Assembly: GCA_004296455.1 (NCBI GenBank)
Contig: AP018280.1
Span: forward strand, 5,940,794 to 6,004,793
From: Calothrix sp. NIES-4101
GTDB lineage: Bacteria > Cyanobacteriota > Cyanobacteriia > Cyanobacteriales > Nostocaceae
Direction of reading: 5' to 3'
Length of the DNA: 64,000 nucleotides
Positions 38,707-48,354 of this stretch are shown one piece after another; within the stretch, counting starts at the first letter, position 1; every line of letters starts with the position of its first letter. The translations under genes were made by a program, and so were the position numbers. Under the pieces are notes generated by a model. That model made no database searches and was not told where the DNA came from. It was given only the letters and a program-made list of their open reading frames with translations.

Positions 38707-40104
38707 CTACCAAGGATTCCCAATTAATGTAAATCCAGCCCAATAATAAGGATGGGATAACTCTCGATTATCGAGATTAGCAACAACTTCGGCGGGTAAC
38801 GAATTGTTACCGCGCAGAGCCGGATTATTTTTTAAACTCACCTGCTGTTTGAGCATCGCAATTTGGGTTTGTCGCAGTGCTTCTGCTTTCATCGGATTAG
38901 CTTTGAGTTGCTGGTAAAACTGAGTCATCAAAGCCAGTGTTCCCCCATCATCAACGCTCCAAAGACTCGCAATCACGGCTTGTGCCCTCGACATCACAGC
39001 AAAACCTGCAAAGCCTAACTCAGCTTTGGCATCACCCAATGCAGTCCGACAAGCGCTTAATACTAATAACTTTACTAGGGGTTCATCCAAGCCTAAACTT
39101 TTGATTTCATCTAAGCGAACTTGTGCATCCCAAAACTGAATATAAGATTGTTGTACAGAACCGGGAGAAAATTCTGCATGGGTAGCTAAATGAACAATTC
39201 CAAATGGATAAAGAGCGCGTTGTTTTTTCAGATTTTGGAGGGTAAATTCTTTATTTAAGAGTGATTTACCTTGCCATTTATTACTAGTAATACTAGACAA
39301 TTCTAAAGGAACAGCAGGCAAGGGTTCTTTATTTTTAAACTCTGATGCGCCCATTGCCAAAACTTGGGTTTGCGTAATATTGGCTGGTTGTAAATCTAAT
39401 AAATTAAAAGCTGGAATAATCCCCAAACTATATTTCTCAACTAAAAATTGTTTTCCATCAGAAATTGCCGCCAAAGGAACAGTTCGCAAGCCACCACCTA
39501 AACAAAATATGAGATTATTAATTCCCTGTGCTTGTAGTTCACTTTCTAAAGGAGAAATCAGCAAGTCGTATACCTGTTTGCCCGAACTAAGATAATCACT
39601 ACGCTGAGAATTTGGATTAACAATATCTTTGCGAAATTTACTGACTAGACTGACAACAATATCTCTTTTTGCCTTGGTAATCCGCTTATGAATTGGGGAT
39701 TTACCTGGTGTCACCAAGATTAATTCCAGATGTTTGGGAGTTGGGACAGCGTATATTAAAGCACTTTTGGTTCCGTTTTGTTGATGGATTTGCTCCAGAA
39801 TCCGACTAATTTCCCTAACTTCAATCATTCGATTAGAAGGCAGTTTTCCCTGGGCGTATTCATCATACTGCTGCTTCCATCCCTGTTCCACATGTATAAT
39901 CGCTGAGTTAATATCCTTATTATCAAGTAACTTTGTCAGAACTTCTGGTTGGAGACGCGATGCGGGAAGAGTAATAGATTTTGTTGCTGGAGACACAGCA
40001 TTGAAAGAATTAAGTGATTCCCTGGAAATTTTTAGCCCATACAACCCAATAATAGATAAACTGAGTGCCGAAAAGGCTAGTAGAGTTAATTTGGTTTTGT
40101 TCAT
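38707..40104 (-). CDS. CHAT domain protein (caspase-like peptidase)
   Basis: The 465-residue protein has one N-terminal hydrophobic segment (LTLLAFSALSLSIIGLYGL), a helical region, then a CHAT domain (about 170-465) with the dyad His309 (FGIVHLATHAEF) and Cys352 (LVLSACRTALG). The domain is intact, including GFAGFAVMSRAQAVIASLWSVDD. There are no visible TPR repeats, unlike many cyanobacterial CHAT proteins. It is directly upstream of the sigma/DUF1822/CHAT-CHASE2 run on the same strand, 121 bases away. Probably a secreted or membrane-anchored peptidase. Confidence 0.88.
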   Translation of the reverse strand: MNKTKLTLLAFSALSLSIIGLYGLKISRESLNSFNAVSPATKSITLPASRLQPEVLTKLLDNKDINSAIIHVEQGWKQQYDEYAQGKLPSNRMIEVREISRILEQIHQQNGTKSALIYAVPTPKHLELILVTPGKSPIHKRITKAKRDIVVSLVSKFRKDIVNPNSQRSDYLSSGKQVYDLLISPLESELQAQGINNLIFCLGGGLRTVPLAAISDGKQFLVEKYSLGIIPAFNLLDLQPANITQTQVLAMGASEFKNKEPLPAVPLELSSITSNKWQGKSLLNKEFTLQNLKKQRALYPFGIVHLATHAEFSPGSVQQSYIQFWDAQVRLDEIKSLGLDEPLVKLLVLSACRTALGDAKAELGFAGFAVMSRAQAVIASLWSVDDGGTLALMTQFYQQLKANPMKAEALRQTQIAMLKQQVSLKNNPALRGNNSLPAEVVANLDNRELSHPYYWAGFTLIGNPW

Positions 40105-40651
40105 ACTCTTTGATACACCAAGTTTAATAGTTATTTCAGCAATCGTAAGACCTTATTTATGTAACTACATTTAAAATTTTAGAGTTCCTTGTGGGATTTG
40201 AAATTTTAATATTTAAGATTTTGGATTACTATTACGTCTTGGCATTACTGAGTATCAGGAGTATCTGAGTCTTCACAGAAATATTAACTAGTTATTTTCA
40301 TATTTACACCTCTTTTTAGCTGGTAATGTTGGTACATTTTTGGTTATAAAACGAACAATAAGCATAGATATTATGGTTAATTTTCGCGGCAGATCTAATA
40401 TTCTTAATCCCCACAAATAATATACGTGAATACAAGTATTGCTAAGTATAGTATTTGGTGTAAATTAGCACTATATATACTGCTGTAAATTACAGGACTT
40501 ATTTTGACTGAAAACTAAATATTTGCCATCTATCTTGCTATATAAATGCATTAATAGCTTAGGAATTGCAACATAGAGTCATAATGCTAATGAATATCAA
40601 AACTAAGGTTGCCTTTGCATATATGTACATGAATTATTCGTGATCATTTAT
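40105..40651. other. AT-rich intergenic region, about 545 bases
   Basis: No gene, RNA or strong hairpin is seen. It separates the CHAT cluster from the nucleoside-type importer; the left part likely has the promoter of the CHAT gene, since that gene starts at 40104. Confidence 0.4.
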
Positions 40652-41587
40652 TTAGCGAAGATTCTGTTTACGTGAACCATAGGAAATCCCTAAGGCTGCG
40701 GGTGGTGTAGATTTTCCTGCTAATCCAATCAGAGCTAGAAGTGCAGTTATATAGGGTAACATCATCAAAAATTGATAGGGAATATTAATACCTAATGCTT
40801 GAATGCGTAATTGCAAAGCTTCTGTCGCAGCAAACAACAAACAAGCTAAAGAACTATATATAGGATGCCATTTACCAAAAATGAGAGATGCGATGGCAAT
40901 AAATCCTTTTCCAGCACTCATTTCTTCGGTAAAATACCGCACTTGTACCAAAGTTAAATAAGCACCACCCAAACTAGCAAGACATCCACCAAATATTACT
41001 GCCATGTAACGTATTTTTACTACGGAAACACCTGCTGTATCTGCGGCTTGGGGATATTCTCCGACAGCACGCAAATTTAAACCGGGGTTAGTATAAAACA
41101 AAAAATATGTGGTCAAAGCAATGATGATGAAGAGTAAATATACGAGAATATCTTGCTGAAATAATAAGTTACCAATGATGGGGATATTAGCAAAAATGGG
41201 AATTTTGATGGCGCTCAGATTTGGTAAACGTTGGGTGCTATTATTTGCGAATACTAATCTTCCTAAAAATGCAGTGACACCAGCAGCAACAAGATTAATT
41301 GCTAAACCCGAAACTAATTGATTTACTCGTAATGTGACACATAAAAAGGCGTGGAGTAGTCCAATTAAAGCCCCCGCTATCAAAGTAGCGATTAAACCTA
41401 TCCAAATATTGCCAGTGTAAAAAGTCGCAGCAGCACTAGTAAAAGCACCTGTAATTAACATCCCCTCAAGGGCAATATTTAGTATTCCCGAACGTTCCGA
41501 ATAAAGCCCTCCCAGGGCGGCGTATGCGAGGGGAATAGTCAGATGAATAGTAGAAGCGAAGTAATCAGACAAAAAAGCAATATTCAT
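40652..41587 (-). CDS. ABC importer permease, BMP/nucleoside type (NupQ-like)
   Basis: The 311-residue membrane protein has eight to ten hydrophobic helices and the family motif GVNQ-like segments (AALGGLYSERSGILNIALEGMLITGAF at the start, GEYPQAADTAGVSV later). It belongs to the branched-chain amino acid/sugar permease family as found in purine nucleoside importers. It is the second permease of an operon with the permease at 41657, the ATPase at 42714 and the lipoprotein at 44515. Confidence 0.87.
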   Translation of the reverse strand: MNIAFLSDYFASTIHLTIPLAYAALGGLYSERSGILNIALEGMLITGAFTSAAATFYTGNIWIGLIATLIAGALIGLLHAFLCVTLRVNQLVSGLAINLVAAGVTAFLGRLVFANNSTQRLPNLSAIKIPIFANIPIIGNLLFQQDILVYLLFIIIALTTYFLFYTNPGLNLRAVGEYPQAADTAGVSVVKIRYMAVIFGGCLASLGGAYLTLVQVRYFTEEMSAGKGFIAIASLIFGKWHPIYSSLACLLFAATEALQLRIQALGINIPYQFLMMLPYITALLALIGLAGKSTPPAALGISYGSRKQNLR

Positions 41588-41656
41588 GAATTTGAACAGT
41601 CAATATATCTGGCTAAAGCTAATACCATTAATAATCAGTAGAGCCGGAATCAGCGT

Positions 41657-42730
41657 CTAAATTGGCGATTCTTTTTTGACTTGATATTCTAAAGCCAGAC
41701 TAATGGCAATAAACAGTACAGTCAAACCCTGAATAGCGTATACCACCGTCACAGGTACACCTGCACTGCGTTGCATCACATTTGCACCACTTCGCAAAGC
41801 TCCGAAAAATAAGGAAGCTAGCACTACACCGATAACATTACCACGACTGAGAAAAGCGATCGCGATCGCATCAAATCCATATCCGGGTGAAACTACGTCA
41901 AAAAGTCGGTATTTCAACCCCATAACTTCGCAACTACCTGCTAAACCTGCTAAACCCCCTGCGAATGTCATCACCTGGATAATTATCATCTGTACAGAAA
42001 TACCTGCATAACGGGAAGCATTGGGGTTAAATCCCACCGCTTTAATTTGATAGCCGAGGGTGGAATGATTGATGATTATCCATAAAATTACTGCTGCAAT
42101 CGTGCTGATTAAAATTCCGGCATGGACAAGGCTTCCCGATAAAATAATTGGCAGTTGTGCAGATTTAGCGATTAATGGTGAATAGGGACTTGGTGCATTT
42201 AATTCTTTTAAGGGGTTTTGTACTAGATAACTAATTAAATGAATCGCTATGTAGTTTAAAAGCAAAGTAGTGATAACTTCATTTACTCCCCGAATTGCTT
42301 TGAGATAACCTGGTATCAAACCCCAAATTCCACCAAATATAAATCCAGCGCATAATGCCAGGGGTATGTGAATAAATGGGGGTAGATTCTTGAGATATAA
42401 ACCAATTAAAGTACTACCCAAAGCACCTAAATAAATTTGTCCTTCTCCACCGATATTATATTGTCCAGCTTTTAAGGCAATTAATACACCTAAGCTGGTG
42501 AATAATAGTGGTGTCATTTTGGTAAGGGTATTACCAAATCCGAAGTAACTTAAGAGGGATTCTTGAAATAATGCAGTATATGCAATGATGGGATTTGCAC
42601 CTGCAATCATCATCAAGATAGCGCCAACTAAAAGCGCTGAGAAAATGGCGATTAGTGGTGAAATAATAGGAATTACGAGTTTACGTATGGTAGTCGTCAT
42701 TATCAAGCCAAACCTAAGATATTTTTGCAC
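41657..42730 (-). CDS. ABC importer permease, BMP/nucleoside type (NupP-like)
   Basis: The 357-residue membrane protein starts with a helix (LVIPIISPLIAIFSALLVGAILMMIAG) and carries LIALKAGQYNIGGEGQIYLGALG and GFNPNASRYAGISV, typical for the first permease of BMP-type importers. The frame overlaps the ATPase gene by 17 bases; Met11 (MTTTIRKLV, ATG at 42700) avoids the overlap and fits the family better. With its neighbour permease it would form the transmembrane channel. Confidence 0.88.
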   Translation of the reverse strand: MQKYLRFGLIMTTTIRKLVIPIISPLIAIFSALLVGAILMMIAGANPIIAYTALFQESLLSYFGFGNTLTKMTPLLFTSLGVLIALKAGQYNIGGEGQIYLGALGSTLIGLYLKNLPPFIHIPLALCAGFIFGGIWGLIPGYLKAIRGVNEVITTLLLNYIAIHLISYLVQNPLKELNAPSPYSPLIAKSAQLPIILSGSLVHAGILISTIAAVILWIIINHSTLGYQIKAVGFNPNASRYAGISVQMIIIQVMTFAGGLAGLAGSCEVMGLKYRLFDVVSPGYGFDAIAIAFLSRGNVIGVVLASLFFGALRSGANVMQRSAGVPVTVVYAIQGLTVLFIAISLALEYQVKKESPI

Positions 42731-44210
42731 CTGACATTAATAAACCAATTTCCTCACTCGTTGCCATCGACGCATCAAAGATACCGACAAACTCACCTTG
42801 ATAGATTACAGCAATGCGATCGCACATTGTCATAATTTCTTCTAACTCGGTGGAAATATACACAATTGCAGTTCCTCTTTGTTTTTCTGTTAATAAGCGT
42901 TGCTGTACTGCTTCTGTGGCACCGACATCTAAACCTCTGGTTGGTTGCATTGCCACAATTAATTCCGGTTCTCCTGCTAATTCTCGCGCTAAAATTATTT
43001 TTTGTTGGTTTCCTCCTGAAAGTTGTTTAGTGAGGATATTGACTCCATTAGCACGAATATCAAATTCTGTAATTGTAGAAATAGCATGATGATTAATTGC
43101 TTTGCGGCGTAATAAGCCATAGCGAGAAAAAGGCAAGTTTTTAAACAGCTTTAATATCAAGTTTTGGGATATATCAAACTCCATTACCAAGCCATTTTTT
43201 TGCCTATCTTCTGGGATGTATCCCACTCGTAAACTCTTTGTTTTCACAAATAGTGGTGAGGGGTTGGGGGAAGGGTAAATTTTGCCTTGTTTCACCTTCC
43301 TTAGCCCACAAATTGCATCTGCTAATTCCCGTTGTCCATTCCCATCAACCCCAGCTACACCTAAAATTTCCCCCTGGTGCAGTTCAAAAGATATATTTTT
43401 AACAGCTATTACACCTCTATCATCAGCAACTTGAAGATTTTGGACTGAAAGTACAACTGCTCCTGGTGAAGTGGATTTTTTATTCACTTGTAAATTCACT
43501 GTTCTACTTATCATTAAATCAGCTAATTGTTGCGGTGTTGCTGATTCTTTTGTCGTATTAGCTACAACTTTTCCCCGCCGTAAAACTGTAATGCGATCGC
43601 ACAAATTCATTACTTCTGCTAATTTGTGACTGATAAAAATAATTGTATGTCCTTTTGCTGCTAATTGACGGAGAATATTAATGAGCGATCGTACTTCTGG
43701 AGGTGTGAGAACTGCGGTTGGTTCGTCGAGAATTAATAATTTTGCTTGACGATAGAGAACTTTGAGAATTTCAACGCGCTGTTGCATTCCCACAGGTAAA
43801 TTTTTAACTTTGGCACTGGGGTCAATTTCTAAATTATATGATTGGGATAATTGAGCTATTTCGGCTTGTTTATTATCTAAATTTAAGTGTAGATTATTTC
43901 CAGTTCCCAGGATGATATTTTCGGTTACTGTTAATTCTGGTACAAGCATAAAATGCTGATGAATCATACCAATACCAAGTTGAATTCCTATGGCTGGTGA
44001 TGTAATTTTGACAGGAATATCATCTATAAATATTTGTCCACTGTCTGGTTGATATAACCCGCTAATAATATTCATCAATGTACTTTTACCAGCACCATTT
44101 TCACCAAGTATGGCGTGAGTTGTACCTGTTTCGATATTTAAGTTAATGTTATCGTTAGCAATAAAATCACCAAACTTTTTGGTAATATTTTCTAGGCGTA
44201 AGTATGACAT
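42714..44210 (-). CDS. ABC importer ATPase, two nucleotide-binding domains (BMP/nucleoside type)
   Basis: The 498-residue protein has two ABC domains. The first has a full Walker A (GENGAGKST at 36-44), LPVGMQQRVEILK and LLILDEPTAVLTP. The second has a modified Walker A (GVDGNGQRE) with signature KQLSGGNQQKIILAREL, and a Walker B LIVAMQPTRGLDVGATE lacking the usual acidic pair. This is the normal layout for sugar- and nucleoside-type ATPases. It energises the two permeases encoded just downstream. Confidence 0.92.
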   Translation of the reverse strand: MSYLRLENITKKFGDFIANDNINLNIETGTTHAILGENGAGKSTLMNIISGLYQPDSGQIFIDDIPVKITSPAIGIQLGIGMIHQHFMLVPELTVTENIILGTGNNLHLNLDNKQAEIAQLSQSYNLEIDPSAKVKNLPVGMQQRVEILKVLYRQAKLLILDEPTAVLTPPEVRSLINILRQLAAKGHTIIFISHKLAEVMNLCDRITVLRRGKVVANTTKESATPQQLADLMISRTVNLQVNKKSTSPGAVVLSVQNLQVADDRGVIAVKNISFELHQGEILGVAGVDGNGQRELADAICGLRKVKQGKIYPSPNPSPLFVKTKSLRVGYIPEDRQKNGLVMEFDISQNLILKLFKNLPFSRYGLLRRKAINHHAISTITEFDIRANGVNILTKQLSGGNQQKIILARELAGEPELIVAMQPTRGLDVGATEAVQQRLLTEKQRGTAIVYISTELEEIMTMCDRIAVIYQGEFVGIFDASMATSEEIGLLMSGAKIS

Positions 44211-44514
44211 TTCTATCTTTTGTTGATTTTTAATTTAAGATAAGGATTTAGGAATTAAGTAATCATTAATAAAGATTCAGGAATATTTTTTTGTATTGTT
44301 GATGATTAATATATGAATAGGATTGTATGACTATTAATATCTTTCTTCACTGAAAATTAAGTATTTTTAGGGTGCGCTACACTAAGTCTAAAGCCACATT
44401 GATTACTAATTAAGGCTTTATTTATCTTAACGCTGGTAGACACCCATACATATCTTAAAAAGAGAAAATCACATAATTATTGATATCACAAAAACACATA
44501 ATTATTTCTCATTT
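44211..44514. other. AT-rich intergenic region
   Basis: About 300 bases between the importer ATPase and the lipoprotein gene, both on the minus strand. No gene or clear hairpin; it may hold a promoter for the ATPase and permease genes. Confidence 0.35.
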
Positions 44515-45567
44515 CTAAACAGTATTTTTCTTGATGCAAAATGTATCTTTACCTGCATCTTTACAATCTTCAAAAATAACTTTTTTAGCAATAATTTCTT
44601 CCTTACTAGTCAATACTTGTTTTTGAATTGCTGCTGGTATCAATTGATTAAACTTCCCTAAAGCCAAAATATCCGCGCGTTCTAAACCTAATTTATAAAT
44701 CTTCCCTTGGATTTGCTTTTGCTTTGCTAAATCAGTCAAATATAAAATTGCCGCATCGAGATGCTTCACTGCACTTGTTAACACAGACTTTGGTGCAATT
44801 TCTAATTGGTCTATTGTATTACCAAATGCATAAATATTTTTATCACCAGCCGTCTGTAAAACCGTTGCCGAAGCACTATCCAACCACTGATAAATAACAT
44901 CAACACCAGTAGAAATTAAAGCCAATGTTGCTTCCTTGGCTTTCGCAACATCATTCCAATCACCTGTAAAAGTAGAATTTACTTGAATGTCCTTTTTAAT
45001 TGACTTTGCCCCCAATTCAAACCCACGTAACTCTTCTTGTGTAGCTTGAAATTCTTGACCTGCAATATAAGCCAACTTATTCGATTTTGTCATCCCCGCA
45101 GCAATAATCCCGCACAAATAACTCGCTTGTAAATGCTCCAACCTTAAAGAAGCAATATTTGCACCGCTCACATTGCCGTTAACACCAACAAAAAATGTAT
45201 TGGGAAACTGCGATGCTATTTGTTGAATCGCTGCGTCAAATTGCCCACCATGGGCAAACACTAAATTATAACCACGACGGGCAAAGTCAGATAATACTTC
45301 AGCTTGATCGGGTTGTGCGACTTTTTCCACATGGGCAATTTCCACTCCCAGCTTTTGCTTGGCTAATTGGATGCCTTCATAACCAGACTGATTCCAAGCT
45401 TTATCTGAGATTACACCCGGAAGTGCGATCGCAATTTTAAAATTATTATTACTACTTGTATTTGCTGGTGTTGTCTGGTTATTCGTGCAACCCTTCAGCA
45501 GCAAGCTACCGCCAACCGCAGATGAAGCATACACAATAAATTTACGTCTACCAAAGTTTCCAGCCAT
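44515..45567 (-). CDS. BMP-family substrate-binding lipoprotein, Tat-type signal
   Basis: The 350-residue protein begins MAGNFGRRKFIVYASSAVGG, a twin-arginine signal, followed by a lipobox ending LLKG-C27. The mature part is a Bmp/Med-type periplasmic-binding domain with IALPGVISDKAWNQSGYEG, FVGVNGNVSGANIASLRLEHLQASYLCG and NTFFVG patterns. BMP proteins bind purine nucleosides or related compounds; some carry other ligands. The neighbours are the importer ATPase and permeases downstream and a HyuA-type gene upstream, so a hydantoin- or purine-like ligand is possible. Confidence 0.88.
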   Translation of the reverse strand: MAGNFGRRKFIVYASSAVGGSLLLKGCTNNQTTPANTSSNNNFKIAIALPGVISDKAWNQSGYEGIQLAKQKLGVEIAHVEKVAQPDQAEVLSDFARRGYNLVFAHGGQFDAAIQQIASQFPNTFFVGVNGNVSGANIASLRLEHLQASYLCGIIAAGMTKSNKLAYIAGQEFQATQEELRGFELGAKSIKKDIQVNSTFTGDWNDVAKAKEATLALISTGVDVIYQWLDSASATVLQTAGDKNIYAFGNTIDQLEIAPKSVLTSAVKHLDAAILYLTDLAKQKQIQGKIYKLGLERADILALGKFNQLIPAAIQKQVLTSKEEIIAKKVIFEDCKDAGKDTFCIKKNTV

Positions 45568-45723
45568 ATTAATACCTAGGAGAGATTTATTCTATTCTCC
45601 ATTAATGTATCGGTATATCTTGAATTTTGAAACTAATAAGTACAAATTTTCTAGTCTCCTATTTAGAAAAGGAGTTAGGGTGAGGTTTCATCTAACTTAC
45701 TTCTAGTTAGATATTTTTATGTA

Positions 45724-47823
45724 TTAATCTATTCGTTCTAAAATTAAATGGTTGTGGTGAGTTAATCTCGCTTCCCAGTTAGGCTCAACAACAATCGTGC
45801 TAATTTTTTCGACAATGATTGCGCTGCCTTTAATCTTATCTCCTGGTTGTAAATCCTCTCTCTGATAAACTGGTGCTTCATGCCATTTATTTGCTGTAAA
45901 TATTTTGACTATTTCTACAGGTATTGGCATTTCATCAACAGGACGCATACGAGATAATAATGGCTCTTCAGGAGTATCCATTTTCTGAATAAACTCCACT
46001 GAAATTGACTCGACAATTAGGCTCTTTTCTGATTGGATAAAACCATAACGATTTTTATGCAACTCTGTAAATTCTTGTTGCATTGTCAGAATATCTACAG
46101 AAAAATCAACAGTTAATGTAGAATTACTCCCTTCATATTTCAGATTAACTTTTTTGACCAATTCTTCTCTAGTCTTCCTTATCTCTTCTGGTAAATCTAT
46201 ATCTATATCTTCCCCATTTCTTACCTGAATTTCTAAACCTTGAATTAATTGCTGTAATTGCGGGATTAATTCTTTTGTTAATTCCTTTTCTACCCCTAAT
46301 TCCCTCATTGTCCTCACATCAGCTAATCCCATCCCATAAGCTGAGAGAACACCAGCGTAAGGATGTAGAAATATATTTCTCATCCCTAATGTATCGGCTA
46401 TTAAACAAGCTACCTGTGCACCTGCACCACCAAAACAACACAACACATATTCTGTGACATCATAACCCCGTTGTAAGCTGATTTTTTTGATAGCATTTGC
46501 CATATTTTCAACTGCGATCGCAATAAATCCGGCTGCAACTTCTTCGGGTGTCCGACTATTTCCTGTTGCTAATTGCTGAAATTGTTCGTTAACAACTTCC
46601 TTATCTAAAGGCAAATTTCCATCAATTCCAAATACAGAAGGGAAATATTGTGGATGAATTTTACCTAACATAATATTGGCATCTGTAACAGCCAATTTTC
46701 CACCCCTTCTATAACTTGCGGGGCCAGGATTTGAACCCGCAGATTCAGGACCAACTCGATAACTCGAACCATCAAAAAATAAAATCGAACCACCACCAGC
46801 AGCAATTGTATGGATATCCAAAACTGGAACCCGCATCCTCGCGCCAGCAATTTCGGAATCTAATTGACGTTCATATTCCCCTTTAAAATGGGCGACATCT
46901 GTACTTGTTCCCCCCATATCAAAGGTAATTACTAACTCAAAACCCGCTCTTTTGCTCGTTTGAACTGCACCGACAATGCCACCAGCAGGGCCACTCAAAA
47001 TACTATCTTTACCCTGAAATTGGGCGGCGGCGACTAAGCCACCGTCGGATTTCATAAACATTAATTTGACATCTGGTAATTGATTAGCAACTTGATTAAT
47101 ATAACGTTGCAAAATCGGTGTTAAATAAGCATCAACAACCGTTGTATCTCCCCGACTCACTAGCTTCATTAAAGGGCTAACTTGATGCGATATTGAGATT
47201 TGGCTGAATCCAACTTGTTGAGCTATTTCTGCTACTATTTCTTCATGCTGAGGATAATTATAACTGTGCATAAATATAATTGCACAACTACGAATCCCTA
47301 GATTATAAGCTGCTTCTAAATCTTTCTTAACCTGCTCTATATTGACTGGGATTAATTCATTGCCCTGTGCATCATAGCGTTCATCGACTTCCACCACCTG
47401 CTCATACAACATTGTCGGTAAAATTATCTGTCGCGCAAATATATTCGGTCGATTTTGGTAGCCAATTCGCAATGCATCTTTAAATCCTTTGGTAATTACG
47501 AGAACAACACGATCACCCTTTCTTTCTAAGAGGGCATTTGTCGCTACTGTTGTACCCATTTTCACAACTTCTATTTCTGTTGTCGGAATAGGTTGATTGC
47601 TTGTAAGTCCTAAAATATCCCTAATCCCTTGAATCGCAGCATCTTGATATTGTTCAGGATTTTCGGAGAGTAATTTATAAACGATTACCCATTGCCGATC
47701 GCCCAGAGAAACTATTAAAAAACGTTGTGGATGTTTTAATAATCGGTCTATAATTAATTGACTATCTGTAACAGCAACAATATCTGTAAATGTTCCGCCC
47801 CTGTCTGCAAAAACTTTTAACAT
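45724..47823 (-). CDS. Hydantoinase/oxoprolinase family protein, HyuA subunit
   Basis: The product is 699 residues from the ATG at 47823 (MLKVFADRGGTFTD), where family members begin; an in-frame ATG at 47865 would add 14. It has the DRGGTFTD start, GTTVATNALLERKG, the DMGGTSTDVAHF motif, GGGSILFFDG, GPESAGSNPGPASY and VLCCFGGAGAQVA. This is the A half of ATP-dependent 5-oxoprolinase or hydantoinase. The partner B subunit, normally next to it or fused to its C-terminus, is not in the window. It is beside the BMP-type importer, suggesting uptake followed by ring opening of an imported compound. Confidence 0.88.
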   Translation of the reverse strand: MLKVFADRGGTFTDIVAVTDSQLIIDRLLKHPQRFLIVSLGDRQWVIVYKLLSENPEQYQDAAIQGIRDILGLTSNQPIPTTEIEVVKMGTTVATNALLERKGDRVVLVITKGFKDALRIGYQNRPNIFARQIILPTMLYEQVVEVDERYDAQGNELIPVNIEQVKKDLEAAYNLGIRSCAIIFMHSYNYPQHEEIVAEIAQQVGFSQISISHQVSPLMKLVSRGDTTVVDAYLTPILQRYINQVANQLPDVKLMFMKSDGGLVAAAQFQGKDSILSGPAGGIVGAVQTSKRAGFELVITFDMGGTSTDVAHFKGEYERQLDSEIAGARMRVPVLDIHTIAAGGGSILFFDGSSYRVGPESAGSNPGPASYRRGGKLAVTDANIMLGKIHPQYFPSVFGIDGNLPLDKEVVNEQFQQLATGNSRTPEEVAAGFIAIAVENMANAIKKISLQRGYDVTEYVLCCFGGAGAQVACLIADTLGMRNIFLHPYAGVLSAYGMGLADVRTMRELGVEKELTKELIPQLQQLIQGLEIQVRNGEDIDIDLPEEIRKTREELVKKVNLKYEGSNSTLTVDFSVDILTMQQEFTELHKNRYGFIQSEKSLIVESISVEFIQKMDTPEEPLLSRMRPVDEMPIPVEIVKIFTANKWHEAPVYQREDLQPGDKIKGSAIIVEKISTIVVEPNWEARLTHHNHLILERID

Positions 47824-48102
47824 AGTTAAATTCTGGAAATTCTGTAAGTTCTCCAAAGTCAGCAATTCTTAAAATTAATGCGATCGCAATTTATCGCCAA
47901 TATGTAGACTACAACTAAATGACCGCTAAATAGGAATTATTATATCTCAATCTGTATATGAACTTTAATAGGGATATCTGGAGTGATTAGGCTTTTAGAA
48001 TTATACTCACTCAGGCTCACAAAAATAGATATCGAATAACTCGCGATCGCATTTCTAGCGTAGAATTAACCAAGAGACTCAATAATTTATTATTTATTCA
48101 CA

Positions 48103-48354
48103 ATGAAACCCCGGGACAACACAATTAAATTAAATCAATTCTTAAAGTTAATGGGTATAGTTCCCACTGGTGGACAAGCCAAGCTGATGATTCAAGGTGG
48201 TGAAGTTCTAGTTAATGGTGTCCTAGAAACCCGACGAGGCAGAAAACTAGTACCTGGCGATAAAGTGACATTAGAAGGACAAACATTTGAGGTAAATTTG
48301 AATAATAATCAAGACTCAAATACATTTTTAAATTCTTCACAAGAAAACGAATAG
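48103..48354 (+). CDS. Small S4-domain RNA-binding protein
   Basis: The 83-residue protein is almost only an S4 domain: IKLNQFLKLMGIVPTGGQAK, then the KLMIQGGEVLVNG core, and RRGRKLVPGDKV. It is similar to YbcJ/YaaA-like proteins, which bind RNA. The C-terminal 15 residues are Asn/Ser-rich and likely disordered. It stands alone. Confidence 0.85.
   Translation: MKPRDNTIKLNQFLKLMGIVPTGGQAKLMIQGGEVLVNGVLETRRGRKLVPGDKVTLEGQTFEVNLNNNQDSNTFLNSSQENE

Noticed and set aside
46717-46741. tRNA-like T-arm string (GGTTCAAATCCTGGCCCCGCA on the minus strand)
   Set aside because: It lies inside the HyuA gene, where it encodes the conserved GPESAGSNPGPAS motif, and no D-arm, anticodon arm or acceptor partner is present.
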